DNA from: Candidatus Bathycorpusculum hydrogenotrophicum
Lineage (GTDB): Archaea; Thermoproteota; Bathyarchaeia; Bathyarchaeales; Bathycorpusculaceae
Reading direction: 5' to 3'
NCBI GenBank assembly: GCA_009783705.1
Contig: WRCX01000002.1
Coordinates: 22,785 to 86,784, forward strand
DNA: 64,000 nt
The notes beneath the pieces were generated by a model. It saw nothing but the letters and a program-made list of their open reading frames with translations. It was not told where the DNA came from and made no database searches. The translations under genes were made by a program, and so were the position numbers. Positions 54,742-62,344 of the stretch are shown piece after piece. Positions within the stretch are counted from its first letter, which is position 1. Every line of letters begins with the position of its first letter.

Positions 54742-56246
54742 CAAGCGAACCCATAGAAAGACGTGTATCATATCTAGGCGATAGACTAAGAGCATGTCGG
54801 TGTCAGTGTTGTGGTAAGGAATACTTTGAAGTCCGCGATTACTGTAGCAACTGTGGCCGTAAAAGCTACAACAAACTAGACAATATTGATCTCTTCTACG
54901 ATAAAGGCACCCTTGAACTCTGCACCTACATAAATGAACCCACCAACAAATTCACCAAACTCTCCAGCTACATCTATGGCATTGTGTCATTTCACGACGG
55001 CAAAATCCGAGTTCCAGCCCGACTAACCGATCAACTAATAGCCGATAACAAAACCATAGACCTATCAAGCCTAGAGGGCAGAGAAGTCACACCGCGTTTT
55101 CGCAGACGCCACTCTGTTGGCAAAGGCGATATTGTACCCACCATCTCTTTGGCATTTACCCTAGCTGATGAGTACTATCCCCACCAAGAATACAAAATAA
55201 GCCAACCCAAAAAAGACTACGATCTGCCAGGAATTGTGGGCTATGGAATGTATTCATCACGCTTTCGCATAAAAGAAGAAGGCATCGAGCGTGCAGTGCC
55301 CTTCTTTGATGAAGACTCAGTTACCGCCGCAGTTGAAGCCGGCAAACTAGCCCTTATCCACTCAAGTCTAGATAGCGCACTGATTGGAAAAATCTATGCA
55401 GGCTCAGAATCAAATCCTTATGCAGTCAAACCAATTGCCGCCAAAGTCGCACAAGTACTCAAACTAGGCAAAGAAGACGGAGACATACAAGCAGTAGATG
55501 CAGTAGATACAGAGTTTGCCTGCAAAGCCGCCTCAAGCATGTTCAAAGACGCCTGCGCACTTGTCAGCTACCCCAAATCAAACATTGATTATGCCATGGT
55601 TATTGGCGCAGACAATAGCCAAGCAGCTCCCCGCGGATGGCCCGGAGGAGAACTCGATGCGTTTGTCGGCTATGGCGGCGCCGCATTCATATTTGGCAAA
55701 AAAGACGTTATTGCAGAGGTCGAAGCTTGGTATAGCTGCACCTCAGATACCCCAGACTTTTGGCGCCGTGACGGTGAACCCTACCCCATGCACGGCGGCA
55801 GATTCACAGGCGACCCCGCATATCATAAACACGTCCGCAACGCCGCCTCCAAACTCATGGAGCAATGTAACCTCAAAGCCTCAGACCTCAACTACTTTGT
55901 ACCCCACCAACCCAATCCCAGCTTCCCAGTGCGCATCGCCAAAGAATTAGGCTTCAAAGAAGAACAATTTATGCCCGCCATTCAGATGACTAAATTCGGC
56001 AACACCTACAGCGGCGCTTCTCTGGTCGGATTAGCCGCAATATTGGACATAGCAAAACCCGACGACCGCATACTAGTCACCAGCTACGGTTCAGGAGCAG
56101 GCAGCGACAGCTACCTTCTACGCACCACCAGTCAACTACTTGATAAACGTAACCGCCAAAAAATCAATGTCAAATTCCTCGCTGAAAATCCATTTGCAGA
56201 ATTCATAGACTACACAACCTATCGCCGCCTAAAATCAGGCATGTAA
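54738..56246 (+). CDS. DUF35-HMG-CoA synthase fusion protein
   Basis: A 502-residue fusion. Residues 1-150 are a DUF35 acyl-CoA-binding protein: a zinc ribbon with CQCC (22-25) and CSNC (36-39), then an OB-fold with IYGIVSFHDGKIRVPARL. Residues about 163-502 are HMG-CoA synthase with GSESNPYAVKP, catalytic Cys262 in DTEFACKA, and the histidine motif VPHQPNPSF. It condenses acetyl-CoA with acetoacetyl-CoA for the mevalonate pathway to archaeal lipids. In other archaea DUF35 and HMGCS are separate genes that bridge with thiolase, so the fusion mirrors a known complex. The catalytic residues here are intact. Confidence 0.9.
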   Translation: MTSEPIERRVSYLGDRLRACRCQCCGKEYFEVRDYCSNCGRKSYNKLDNIDLFYDKGTLELCTYINEPTNKFTKLSSYIYGIVSFHDGKIRVPARLTDQLIADNKTIDLSSLEGREVTPRFRRRHSVGKGDIVPTISLAFTLADEYYPHQEYKISQPKKDYDLPGIVGYGMYSSRFRIKEEGIERAVPFFDEDSVTAAVEAGKLALIHSSLDSALIGKIYAGSESNPYAVKPIAAKVAQVLKLGKEDGDIQAVDAVDTEFACKAASSMFKDACALVSYPKSNIDYAMVIGADNSQAAPRGWPGGELDAFVGYGGAAFIFGKKDVIAEVEAWYSCTSDTPDFWRRDGEPYPMHGGRFTGDPAYHKHVRNAASKLMEQCNLKASDLNYFVPHQPNPSFPVRIAKELGFKEEQFMPAIQMTKFGNTYSGASLVGLAAILDIAKPDDRILVTSYGSGAGSDSYLLRTTSQLLDKRNRQKINVKFLAENPFAEFIDYTTYRRLKSGM

Positions 56247-56457
56247 CATCAGCAAATACACCACCACTCTTTTATCTCCTCAGATAAGCAACAACAGCAA
56301 ACATCCAATATAGCACAAACATACACACCTCCACAGACAGAACAACGACCCAAATGGTTAAAAAGGCAATTCAAGCCCAATTTTATACTGAATTGAACAC
56401 ATCAATTTTTATATGACCCTAACATATTGACTGAAGAAAAGAGAGTGAAGTTTCCAG

Positions 56458-57138
56458 TTGACTCTTATCGTTGATGACGCCGGCAGCGGTGACTTGCTTT
56501 TCGGTGTTGTAGTCGGCGCCTATCGGGAAGAAACAAAAGAATTCAAATATGATATAATCGACGTAAGATTCTACCAAGACATATTTCGTGAAAAAGAATA
56601 CCTTCAAGAAGCCTCGCGGGTTGTGTCAAAGCTTGTGGCCAAATTTAATCTAAACCCCGAGGAAGCCATTCACATCTGCCAGGGATGCATCTTTGATGTT
56701 GCCGCAGAGGAACTCAAAAAGGTCTACGGCGAAGACCACGTCAAACGCATCCACGTCGAAGGCGAAACTCAGCGCCTAGTTGAAATCGCATATCTCGATG
56801 AAATCCGCAATCTAGGCTACGAACCCCTTGCTGAGCGAGATGAAAAAAGAGGCAAAAGCTTTTTCCATATGATGCGCTGGCTCAAAGATAACCCCAAAAT
56901 GCTCCGCTATGCCAAAACCGGCTGGCCACGACTCAAAAACTATCAGCTTTTCAAATCGTTCCATGCAAAACCAACCTTTAATGCAGTTTGCAGTGAGTGC
57001 GGCAGTGAATGTGAAGTCCCATTCCAACCCAAAACTGACAAAACCGTTTTCTGTAAAAAATGCTGGAGTAACCACAAACCCGCTCGACCCCCACACTCCC
57101 GCAAACCCCACAACAAACGAAAAACAAACAAACGCTAA
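56458..57138 (+). CDS. Conserved protein with C-terminal zinc ribbon
   Basis: A 226-residue protein. The N-terminal 130 residues form an alpha/beta domain opening LIVDDAGSGDLLFGVVVGAY, with the conserved-looking HICQGCIFDVAAEEL and IHVEGETQRLVEIAYLDEI, resembling an RNase H-like or archaeal nuclease-type fold, but I cannot name it. The C-terminus has a zinc ribbon (CSECGSECEVPFQP then CKKCW) and a Lys/Arg/His/Pro tail suited to RNA or DNA. The TTG at 56458 is the only start in frame. Confidence 0.7.
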   Translation: MTLIVDDAGSGDLLFGVVVGAYREETKEFKYDIIDVRFYQDIFREKEYLQEASRVVSKLVAKFNLNPEEAIHICQGCIFDVAAEELKKVYGEDHVKRIHVEGETQRLVEIAYLDEIRNLGYEPLAERDEKRGKSFFHMMRWLKDNPKMLRYAKTGWPRLKNYQLFKSFHAKPTFNAVCSECGSECEVPFQPKTDKTVFCKKCWSNHKPARPPHSRKPHNKRKTNKR

Positions 57139-57180
57139 AGCAAGAAATAGGCAAGTTTTATATTTTTAATTCATACCAAT

Positions 57181-57306
57181 TCATAAAGTTTGTTTAGCTA
57201 AAGAGACATATAATTTTTTGGCAAACATGAAAACAAAGACAAACGCCCAAACAGTACCGCTTGCTCCCGCTAACAGAGGTAACATGCTGTGGATATACAT
57301 ACGCAT
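57181..57306 (-). CDS. Small 41-residue membrane protein
   Basis: An ATG at 57306 preceded by aagga (nine to ten bases) opens a frame with one hydrophobic helix (ASGTVWAFVFVFMFA) and a basic end (KKLYVSLAKQTL). Too short for family assignment. It lies antisense to nothing, between the zinc-ribbon gene and the small zinc peptide gene. Confidence 0.4.
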   Translation of the reverse strand: MRMYIHSMLPLLAGASGTVWAFVFVFMFAKKLYVSLAKQTL

Positions 57307-57366
57307 ATTACATATCCTTATTAGTAATTGACACACGCAAAGAACACCAATAGGAGACAAAAAACA

Positions 57367-57492
57367 GTGTTAAACAAAGAGTGCGATGGATGCGAAATGT
57401 TTCACATGTGCAGTGAAAGATTCCGAAAAGCTGGTAAAGACGAAAAAGTTTACTGCCCCGACGGTACAGCACATCTAGCCGACCAAAACTAG
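57367..57492 (+). CDS. Small CxxC zinc-finger peptide A
   Basis: A GTG-started 41-residue protein with CDGCEMFHMC and a later YCPDGTAHLAD. Four Cys and two His residues can bind one zinc ion. It is clearly homologous to the 46-residue protein at 61845-61985 (shared CDGC, R.R.A, KVYCPDGTAHL.D). An aggaga ribosome site is ten bases upstream. Conservation between two copies is strong evidence of a real gene family. Function unknown. Confidence 0.75.
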   Translation: MLNKECDGCEMFHMCSERFRKAGKDEKVYCPDGTAHLADQN

Positions 57493-57621
57493 CACCAATT
57501 TAGCTCATTATTTTGGGTATATGTTAGCTAAATTGATCAATTCGTCAATAGTGATTAACGAGCTCATTATTTTAAGAGCAAAACAAAAATGCTTCTGTAC
57601 ACACTACAGACCAGATAACTT

Positions 57622-58155
57622 ATGGATAAAGCTGACTATCTCATGTGGAGCCGCAAATATGACAAAGCCTACGGCTGGCAGGCACAACGGGAACGCGAAT
57701 TAAGTGCAAAATTCCAAAAAAACAAGGCTCTAAGCGTGAAGGATCTCATGGCGGTGGCAGAATGGAAATTCAAAGACGAACCCGAAAAACTACAACGCGC
57801 CCAAGAGCTGGTCACACGCAATACCGATGAAAAAGTTCAACGTATAACCAGCCAAAGTCTAAGTCTCCCAAATGCTGATGATCTCTACCGTATCAATTGT
57901 CTAACCACATTAGAAGGCATCTCACCCATACTGGCCAGCATCATCTTGACCTTCTTTGACCCAACGAGTTATGGCATATTTGACCAAACAGTCTGGAAGG
58001 GATTGTTGGGCAACACCCCTCCAGGAGGACTCTACACACCCCAAAATTACCTGCGTCTCATCTCAGCTCTGCGTAAAACCGCTACCAAACACAACCTCAG
58101 CGCTCGAACCATCGATAAAGCACTCTACAAAAAAGCTCAAGATCAAACAACTTAA
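57622..58155 (+). CDS. Hypothetical helical protein with HhH-like segment
   Basis: A 177-residue, mostly helical protein. LTTLEGISPILASIILTFFDPTSYGIFDQTVW (shown here only as its ends LEGISPILAS and YGIFDQTVW) resembles helix-hairpin-helix glycosylase-like families in which a Gly-x-Pro/Ser-x-x-A-S turn is followed by a loop with a conserved Asp. No catalytic Lys is evident. The frame is open upstream of the ATG at 57622 but only there is a good start. Function unknown. Confidence 0.62.
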   Translation: MDKADYLMWSRKYDKAYGWQAQRERELSAKFQKNKALSVKDLMAVAEWKFKDEPEKLQRAQELVTRNTDEKVQRITSQSLSLPNADDLYRINCLTTLEGISPILASIILTFFDPTSYGIFDQTVWKGLLGNTPPGGLYTPQNYLRLISALRKTATKHNLSARTIDKALYKKAQDQTT

Positions 58156-58288
58156 CAACTAGTCTAAACTGAATGGTATACCCACCAAAAACGAGGCCAA
58201 CAACAATACAGACACTACAGATCAGCCAATCAGATCACAAAAACCCTTCTCAAGGGTCAATACGAACTATTAAGGTAAATATAGATAA

Positions 58289-58792
58289 TTATTCTGAGAT
58301 CAATTTAATGTAATCCCAAACTTTATCGCCGACATAATGTAACACCTTAACAGCTGGACCCTTCTTAGTCTGGCGTACAGTATTCGCATCCATCAAACTC
58401 TCGCCTACCGCTAACGCTTTCCCATACTTTACATCAGTAACCAAAACTAGTGACCCAGCCGCAAATTCACCCTCCACACGAACAATACCCGGAGCCATAA
58501 CTGTTGCGCCCTTACACACATATGGAACTGCACCCATATCAACAACAATTTTAGGTGCAGTAGTGATGAACTCAGAGAAGAGTAAAGTAGGCAAAATGCG
58601 ATCATTAATTTTATAGATTACAGGTTTGCCAGAGAATATATAAATTAAGGCCACATCTGATTCAACAACTTCCACACTCGCTCTAACATCAAATAGCTCC
58701 TCAAGATTGAGGCCGAGTGTATGCTGAGCCTCTTCTAGAATCTGTTTAATATCTTTGTTTTTGATGGGATATCGACGTTGTTTTGTGGGCAT
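58289..58792 (-). CDS. PUA-domain RNA-binding protein
   Basis: A 167-residue archaeal protein with an N-terminal alpha/beta domain and a C-terminal PUA domain (PKIVVDMGAVPYVCKGATVMAPGIV, LVLVTDVKYGKALAVGESLMDA). It resembles the archaeal MCT-1/DENR-like PUA proteins that bind tRNA or ribosomal subunits. The ATG at 58792 (MPTKQRRYPI) is preferred to a TTG at 58798. It follows the VTT-like membrane gene on the same strand by 30 bases. Confidence 0.85.
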   Translation of the reverse strand: MPTKQRRYPIKNKDIKQILEEAQHTLGLNLEELFDVRASVEVVESDVALIYIFSGKPVIYKINDRILPTLLFSEFITTAPKIVVDMGAVPYVCKGATVMAPGIVRVEGEFAAGSLVLVTDVKYGKALAVGESLMDANTVRQTKKGPAVKVLHYVGDKVWDYIKLISE

Positions 58793-58822
58793 AAGCAACT
58801 ATCTATGTGCATAGATACAGAG

Positions 58823-59416
58823 TTATTTAGGTTCCTGATCTGCTGGGGGTTTTCGGTGCAGGTATTTCTCGAATAGTTTACCAAGATCGACTTTAAGCAA
58901 GATAATAGTGAGAGCAATGGTCATCGCAATGGACAGAACAACCATAACTTCTGAGCTGATAAAATCTCCAAAGATTTCTATAGAAAAACCGGCCAAGAAG
59001 GCGCCCATAACACCGATTCCAAATTTTCCCAAGAAGTAAGCGCCAAAAAATTTTGATGGACTGTACTTCATAAGTCCCAGGGCTATAATTATGGGTTCAT
59101 CAGGAATTGGTGTCGCTGCCGCAAAGAAAAGTAAAGGGAAGGCCCAGCGTTTGATTTTTGAGGCGTCGAGTTTTTGGCGGCTTTTTTTGATATATCTTCC
59201 ACTGATAAAGAAGGTGACCATATAGTAGATACCTTTGGCTAAAGCGGAGCCCAAGGCCATGGCGGCTCCAATTAATGCAAAAGAGAGAAAATCAGTGCTG
59301 TTCAGTCGTAGGGCAAATGTGTATGCGATGAGCATATTTGAGGGGCCAGCAAACGGGATCAGGTTAAGAACAAAAGATACCACAAAAATTATGACAAAAC
59401 TTATCAGCGTCACCAT
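58823..59416 (-). CDS. VTT/DedA-like membrane protein
   Basis: A 197-residue membrane protein with five to six helices. FAGPSNMLIAYTFALRLN, the long amphipathic loop with GSALAKGIYYMVTFFISGRY, and FAAATPIPDEPIIIALGLMKYSPSKFFGAYFLGKFG match the VTT (DedA/SNARE-associated) layout with its re-entrant loops and the invariant P-x-P-x-E/D. These proteins move lipids or act in membrane homeostasis. A charged Lys-rich C-terminus follows. The PUA gene is downstream. Confidence 0.78.
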   Translation of the reverse strand: MVTLISFVIIFVVSFVLNLIPFAGPSNMLIAYTFALRLNSTDFLSFALIGAAMALGSALAKGIYYMVTFFISGRYIKKSRQKLDASKIKRWAFPLLFFAAATPIPDEPIIIALGLMKYSPSKFFGAYFLGKFGIGVMGAFLAGFSIEIFGDFISSEVMVVLSIAMTIALTIILLKVDLGKLFEKYLHRKPPADQEPK

Positions 59417-59540
59417 GGACTGTTCCGTTCAAGGCAGATAAACCATAAACCCTCTTATAAGTACAAGCAACACATAGTCAAAATCAGCCATTAACATGCA
59501 AATAACACATGTCTTCAGATACTAATAAGACTATTGACCG

Positions 59541-59675
59541 TTAGCATGAAAGCGTCACCAAAAAGTAACCAAGCAGATTTATCACACCAAACACAATCAA
59601 ACAATCTGCCATCAACAGCGCAAGGGCAAAGTTGAGGCTAGAACGATTTGTTTTGCCGCAACATATAGCATCCAA
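59541..59675 (-). CDS. Small 44-residue membrane protein
   Basis: A TTG at 59675 with a strong ribosome site (ggaggcg, ten bases upstream) opens a frame with one helix (ALLMADCLIVFGVINLLGYF) and a Cys end. The palindromic tttaaa at about 59705-59710 could serve as a bidirectional TATA box for this gene and for the LSm gene. Family unknown. The rest of the 59417-59760 gap shows nothing else. Confidence 0.4.
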   Translation of the reverse strand: MDAICCGKTNRSSLNFALALLMADCLIVFGVINLLGYFLVTLSC

Positions 59676-59760
59676 ATAGTTAACGCCTCCAGAGTATGAG
59701 ATAGGTTTAAATGTTGAGAGATAAAGTATAGAACAGATAAAGTTACAAGAGGATCTCAAA

Positions 59761-59988
59761 ATGAGCGAAATGACAACCGAAATCCTTGAACAGAACCTCA
59801 GCAAAATTGTGCTGGTTCGCCTAAAAGGCGGCAAAAGCCTCAGAGGCAGACTCAAGGGGTTCGATCAACATCTAAATCTGGTTTTAGAAGAGACCGAAGA
59901 CACCACCGTCGTTGAAGACCAAAAGAAGTTAGGACTCATAATCGTCCGTGGAGACAACGTAGTCCTTATTTCACCCCCGCCCAGGTGA
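59761..59988 (+). CDS. Archaeal LSm (Sm-like) RNA-binding protein
   Basis: A 75-residue Sm protein forming a heptameric ring that binds U-rich RNA. The Sm1 motif includes LVRLKGGKSLRGRLKGFDQHLNLVLEE and the Sm2 motif IIVRGDNVVLISPP. Ribosome site gaggatc is seven bases before the ATG and a TATA-like tttaaat lies about 50 bases upstream. The eL37 gene follows after five bases; the LSm-eL37 pair is a conserved archaeal operon. Confidence 0.95.
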   Translation: MSEMTTEILEQNLSKIVLVRLKGGKSLRGRLKGFDQHLNLVLEETEDTTVVEDQKKLGLIIVRGDNVVLISPPPR

Positions 59989-59993
59989 GTTAG

Positions 59994-60191
59994 ATGGGAA
60001 AGGGCACTCCTTCAATGGGCAAGCGCATGGGGCGCGTTGTCCATATAAAATGTCGTCGATGCGGCAGACGTGCATACCACGTACGCAACAAGCGATGTAG
60101 CGCATGCGGCTACGGCGCACAAGCTACTCTAAGACGTTATAACTGGCGGACCAAGACTCTGCAAAGAGCACGAGTCGCAACCATCCGCTAA
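59994..60191 (+). CDS. rpl37e: Large ribosomal subunit protein eL37
   Basis: A 65-residue zinc-ribbon ribosomal protein, found only in archaea and eukaryotes. It begins GKGTPSMGKRMGRVVHIKC, with zinc ligands CRRC and CSAC, and the basic LRRYNWRTKTLQRAR end. Its ribosome site (ggtgag) lies inside the last codons of the LSm gene, so the two are translationally linked. Confidence 0.96.
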   Translation: MGKGTPSMGKRMGRVVHIKCRRCGRRAYHVRNKRCSACGYGAQATLRRYNWRTKTLQRARVATIR

Positions 60192-60297
60192 ACCCAACTT
60201 TTAATTTTACAAATTACGTTCTACTCACAAATATTAGTAATGTTACATTTTACAGGCAGGTTTTCTACAAACTGCTGAAGTATAAAGCAAAAAAGGG

Positions 60298-60909
60298 TTA
60301 TTCGGGTGTGTTGTAGTAACCCTTATCGACCTTTACGAAAATCAAAGGGCCTCGACTGTGCGCCATCGCGCGTGCTTTACGCAAGGTGTTGTTGAGAGCA
60401 ACAAAGATACGGTCTGTTTCAGGGATACTTTGGAGGTATTTTTCGCTCAACTCCATTTTGAGCAGATTTTCTGCTAGTATATCTGTTCCGCAGATTTCAC
60501 CGTTTTTAATAAGAGTTGCAACAATCAACTCTTGGAGGTCTTGTTTGCACTCGATTTTTCGCCAAATGGGTTCAGCATCAGCAAGGGGTTTGTTCATTTT
60601 ATTCCATTTATTTGCGCCCTGATTACCGATCAGCAGTTTAACACGCTCTTTCCATTTTTTAAACCACATGTTGCACCAAACTGCCAAAAACGCATCTAAT
60701 TCGTCAAGATCTTTTTGACTAAGCGTGTTTATACGCTCAAGAATTTCAGGTTGTTTTACTTCTTGGCCCACCAAATCCCAGCGAAACTTGAGATAATTTG
60801 TAAAATCTTGGAAAGCTACCTGTAATACCGTATGATCAGAGCCCATTATATCTAGGGCTGGATCGGCTTCTCTAAGTTTCTCCCCTATCATGAATTCGAC
60901 AAAGTCCAT
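60298..60909 (-). CDS. Hypothetical helical protein
   Basis: A 203-residue all-alpha protein rich in Trp, Lys and Glu (FKKWKERVKLLIGN, IWRKIECKQDLQELIVATLI). The C-terminal 90 residues, with EICGTDILAENLLKMELSEKYLQSIPETDRIFVAL and RKARAMAHSRGPLIFVKVDKGYY (quoted in part), look like a winged helix ending in a beta hairpin. I do not recognise the family. It stands alone. Confidence 0.65.
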   Translation of the reverse strand: MDFVEFMIGEKLREADPALDIMGSDHTVLQVAFQDFTNYLKFRWDLVGQEVKQPEILERINTLSQKDLDELDAFLAVWCNMWFKKWKERVKLLIGNQGANKWNKMNKPLADAEPIWRKIECKQDLQELIVATLIKNGEICGTDILAENLLKMELSEKYLQSIPETDRIFVALNNTLRKARAMAHSRGPLIFVKVDKGYYNTPE

Positions 60910-61039
60910 TAGGATTCCCGCTGAAACCCGTTCTATAACCAGTTAGTTGAGGTTTTAATTAAACTTTATTTAAAAACGCCTATAACTACCTTAGGCTAAA
61001 AATCGAAATATATCGAATTTGACATATCCTTAAAGCAAC

Positions 61040-61696
61040 CTATTCTATGTTATCGGGTAACGCGGTAATGTCGGGTAATATTAAATCAGGTTGTTCTTTA
61101 GCCAGTTCTTCAGATCCAAAGAGACCTGAGAGCAAAGCTACGGTGCAAGATCCAGCAGCTTTTCCTGCTCGCATATCACTAACTGAGTCACCCGCGATAA
61201 TGCAGTCACACATTTTTAAATCCAAAGTTTCGACACATCGAATTAAGGCCTCTGGGGAAGGCTTAGGCTTTGATGTGTCCAGCCCTGTCACAACCAAGTG
61301 GAAATATTGTGAGATACCCAGATAGTCGAGTTCTTTTTGGATAACTTGATTGGGAACATGGCGCATAGTGATTAAGGCCAGTTTAGCTTTTTCTGCAAGA
61401 CACTCAAGCGTCAGTACCACATTAGGCAAAAGTTTAGCATGTTTCTCAGTGGCAGAATGGAAGGCTTTTATGTATATGGGCATGAACTGTTCTGCACAGC
61501 CATAGGTGAGGTCGTTTATGCTTTGGTGCTGTTCGAGGCGGCGGGGGATTTCCAGCATGATTTGGGCAGAGGGCATTTCTTTGCCGATGGCTTGGAAACC
61601 GATTTTGGTAGCTTCGAGGTAGGCTGTTTTGGAGTCAACAAGGGTACCGTCTAGGTCTAGAAATATTCCGTTGGCCTTCAGCTTGTTTGATTGCAT
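61040..61696 (-). CDS. HAD-superfamily hydrolase (phosphoglycolate phosphatase-like)
   Basis: A 218-residue HAD phosphatase. Motif I is FLDLDGTLVDSK (nucleophile about Asp14), motif II LITMRH (a Met where Ser/Thr-Asn-rich sequences are usual), motif III KPKPSPEAL and motif IV IIAGDSVSDMRAGKAAG. A helical cap occupies about residues 20-90, as in the PGP/beta-phosphoglucomutase group. Substrate not predictable. It is divergent from the small zinc-finger gene at 61845. Confidence 0.87.
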   Translation of the reverse strand: MQSNKLKANGIFLDLDGTLVDSKTAYLEATKIGFQAIGKEMPSAQIMLEIPRRLEQHQSINDLTYGCAEQFMPIYIKAFHSATEKHAKLLPNVVLTLECLAEKAKLALITMRHVPNQVIQKELDYLGISQYFHLVVTGLDTSKPKPSPEALIRCVETLDLKMCDCIIAGDSVSDMRAGKAAGSCTVALLSGLFGSEELAKEQPDLILPDITALPDNIE

Positions 61697-61844
61697 TGGG
61701 TTGTTTGGGGGTTCTTGTTTTTTAAAGGTTCTTCTTGTTTTGGAAGTTATAACCCCGCTTAAATATATAATCTATATATTTTATTGGGAACATATCTATA
61801 GGTGCCGGTAAGGATATTGTTTTGAATAAGTGGAGATGAGATAG

Positions 61845-61985
61845 ATGATTTCAAGAGATTGTGATGGATGCTCCAAACTAAAAGAGTGCAACACACGTTA
61901 CCGTAGAGCCATAATAGGTGACAAAGTCTACTGTCCAGATGGTACCGCCCATCTAATTGATAGTTCAAGCATTGCTCGCAACTGA
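61845..61985 (+). CDS. Small CxxC zinc-finger peptide B
   Basis: A 46-residue protein with CDGCSKLKEC and VYCPDGTAHLIDS, paralogous to the peptide at 57367-57492. The ATG at 61845 has ggagatgag four to twelve bases upstream, and a TATA-like tatataatctatatat lies near 61760-61780. The Cys spacing (C-x2-C-x5-C, then a distant C-P) is shared between the copies. Function unknown. Confidence 0.78.
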   Translation: MISRDCDGCSKLKECNTRYRRAIIGDKVYCPDGTAHLIDSSSIARN

Positions 61986-62092
61986 GACACCACCATCATC
62001 AATAAAGCTATAATCAACCAACCCGCGTTTGCGGGAGCAAATTTTATTTGATGTATGTTGATAGTTTGTTTGTACTATAAGGGTTGAGATGA

Positions 62093-62344
62093 ATGGATCC
62101 GCGTGATTGTAAATATTTTGATTTTGAGTGTACAACTTGTGAGGGATGTGAGCATTTTGAAAGTCAAATGTCAAAGTATCAAAAGTGTAATAATTGTGGT
62201 GAGCAATTTAGACCAACTGAAAATAGCAGGATTGAACTAGAGAATAATGAATTTAAAGAATATCATAAATGTCCAACCTGTGCGGGTGTTAACATCAAAA
62301 TAGATGACAAACGTATTGCTCACAAGACAGGCTCTTTTTATTGA
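62093..62344 (+). CDS. Small protein with two CxxC motifs
   Basis: An 83-residue Cys-rich protein: DCKYFDFECTTCEGC near the start, then CNNCGEQFRPTENSRIE and CPTCAGVNIK forming a zinc ribbon. The ATG at 62093 is chosen with ggttgag upstream. It overlaps the end of the convergent gene at 62338 by seven bases. Family unknown, but the Cys-rich start echoes the small zinc peptides nearby. Confidence 0.65.
   Translation: MDPRDCKYFDFECTTCEGCEHFESQMSKYQKCNNCGEQFRPTENSRIELENNEFKEYHKCPTCAGVNIKIDDKRIAHKTGSFY

Noticed and set aside
59676-59855. Longer minus-strand frame through the LSm gene
   Set aside because: The part beyond 59675 is antisense to LSm and Arg/Ser-rich shadow sequence; only the part after the ggagg site is plausible.
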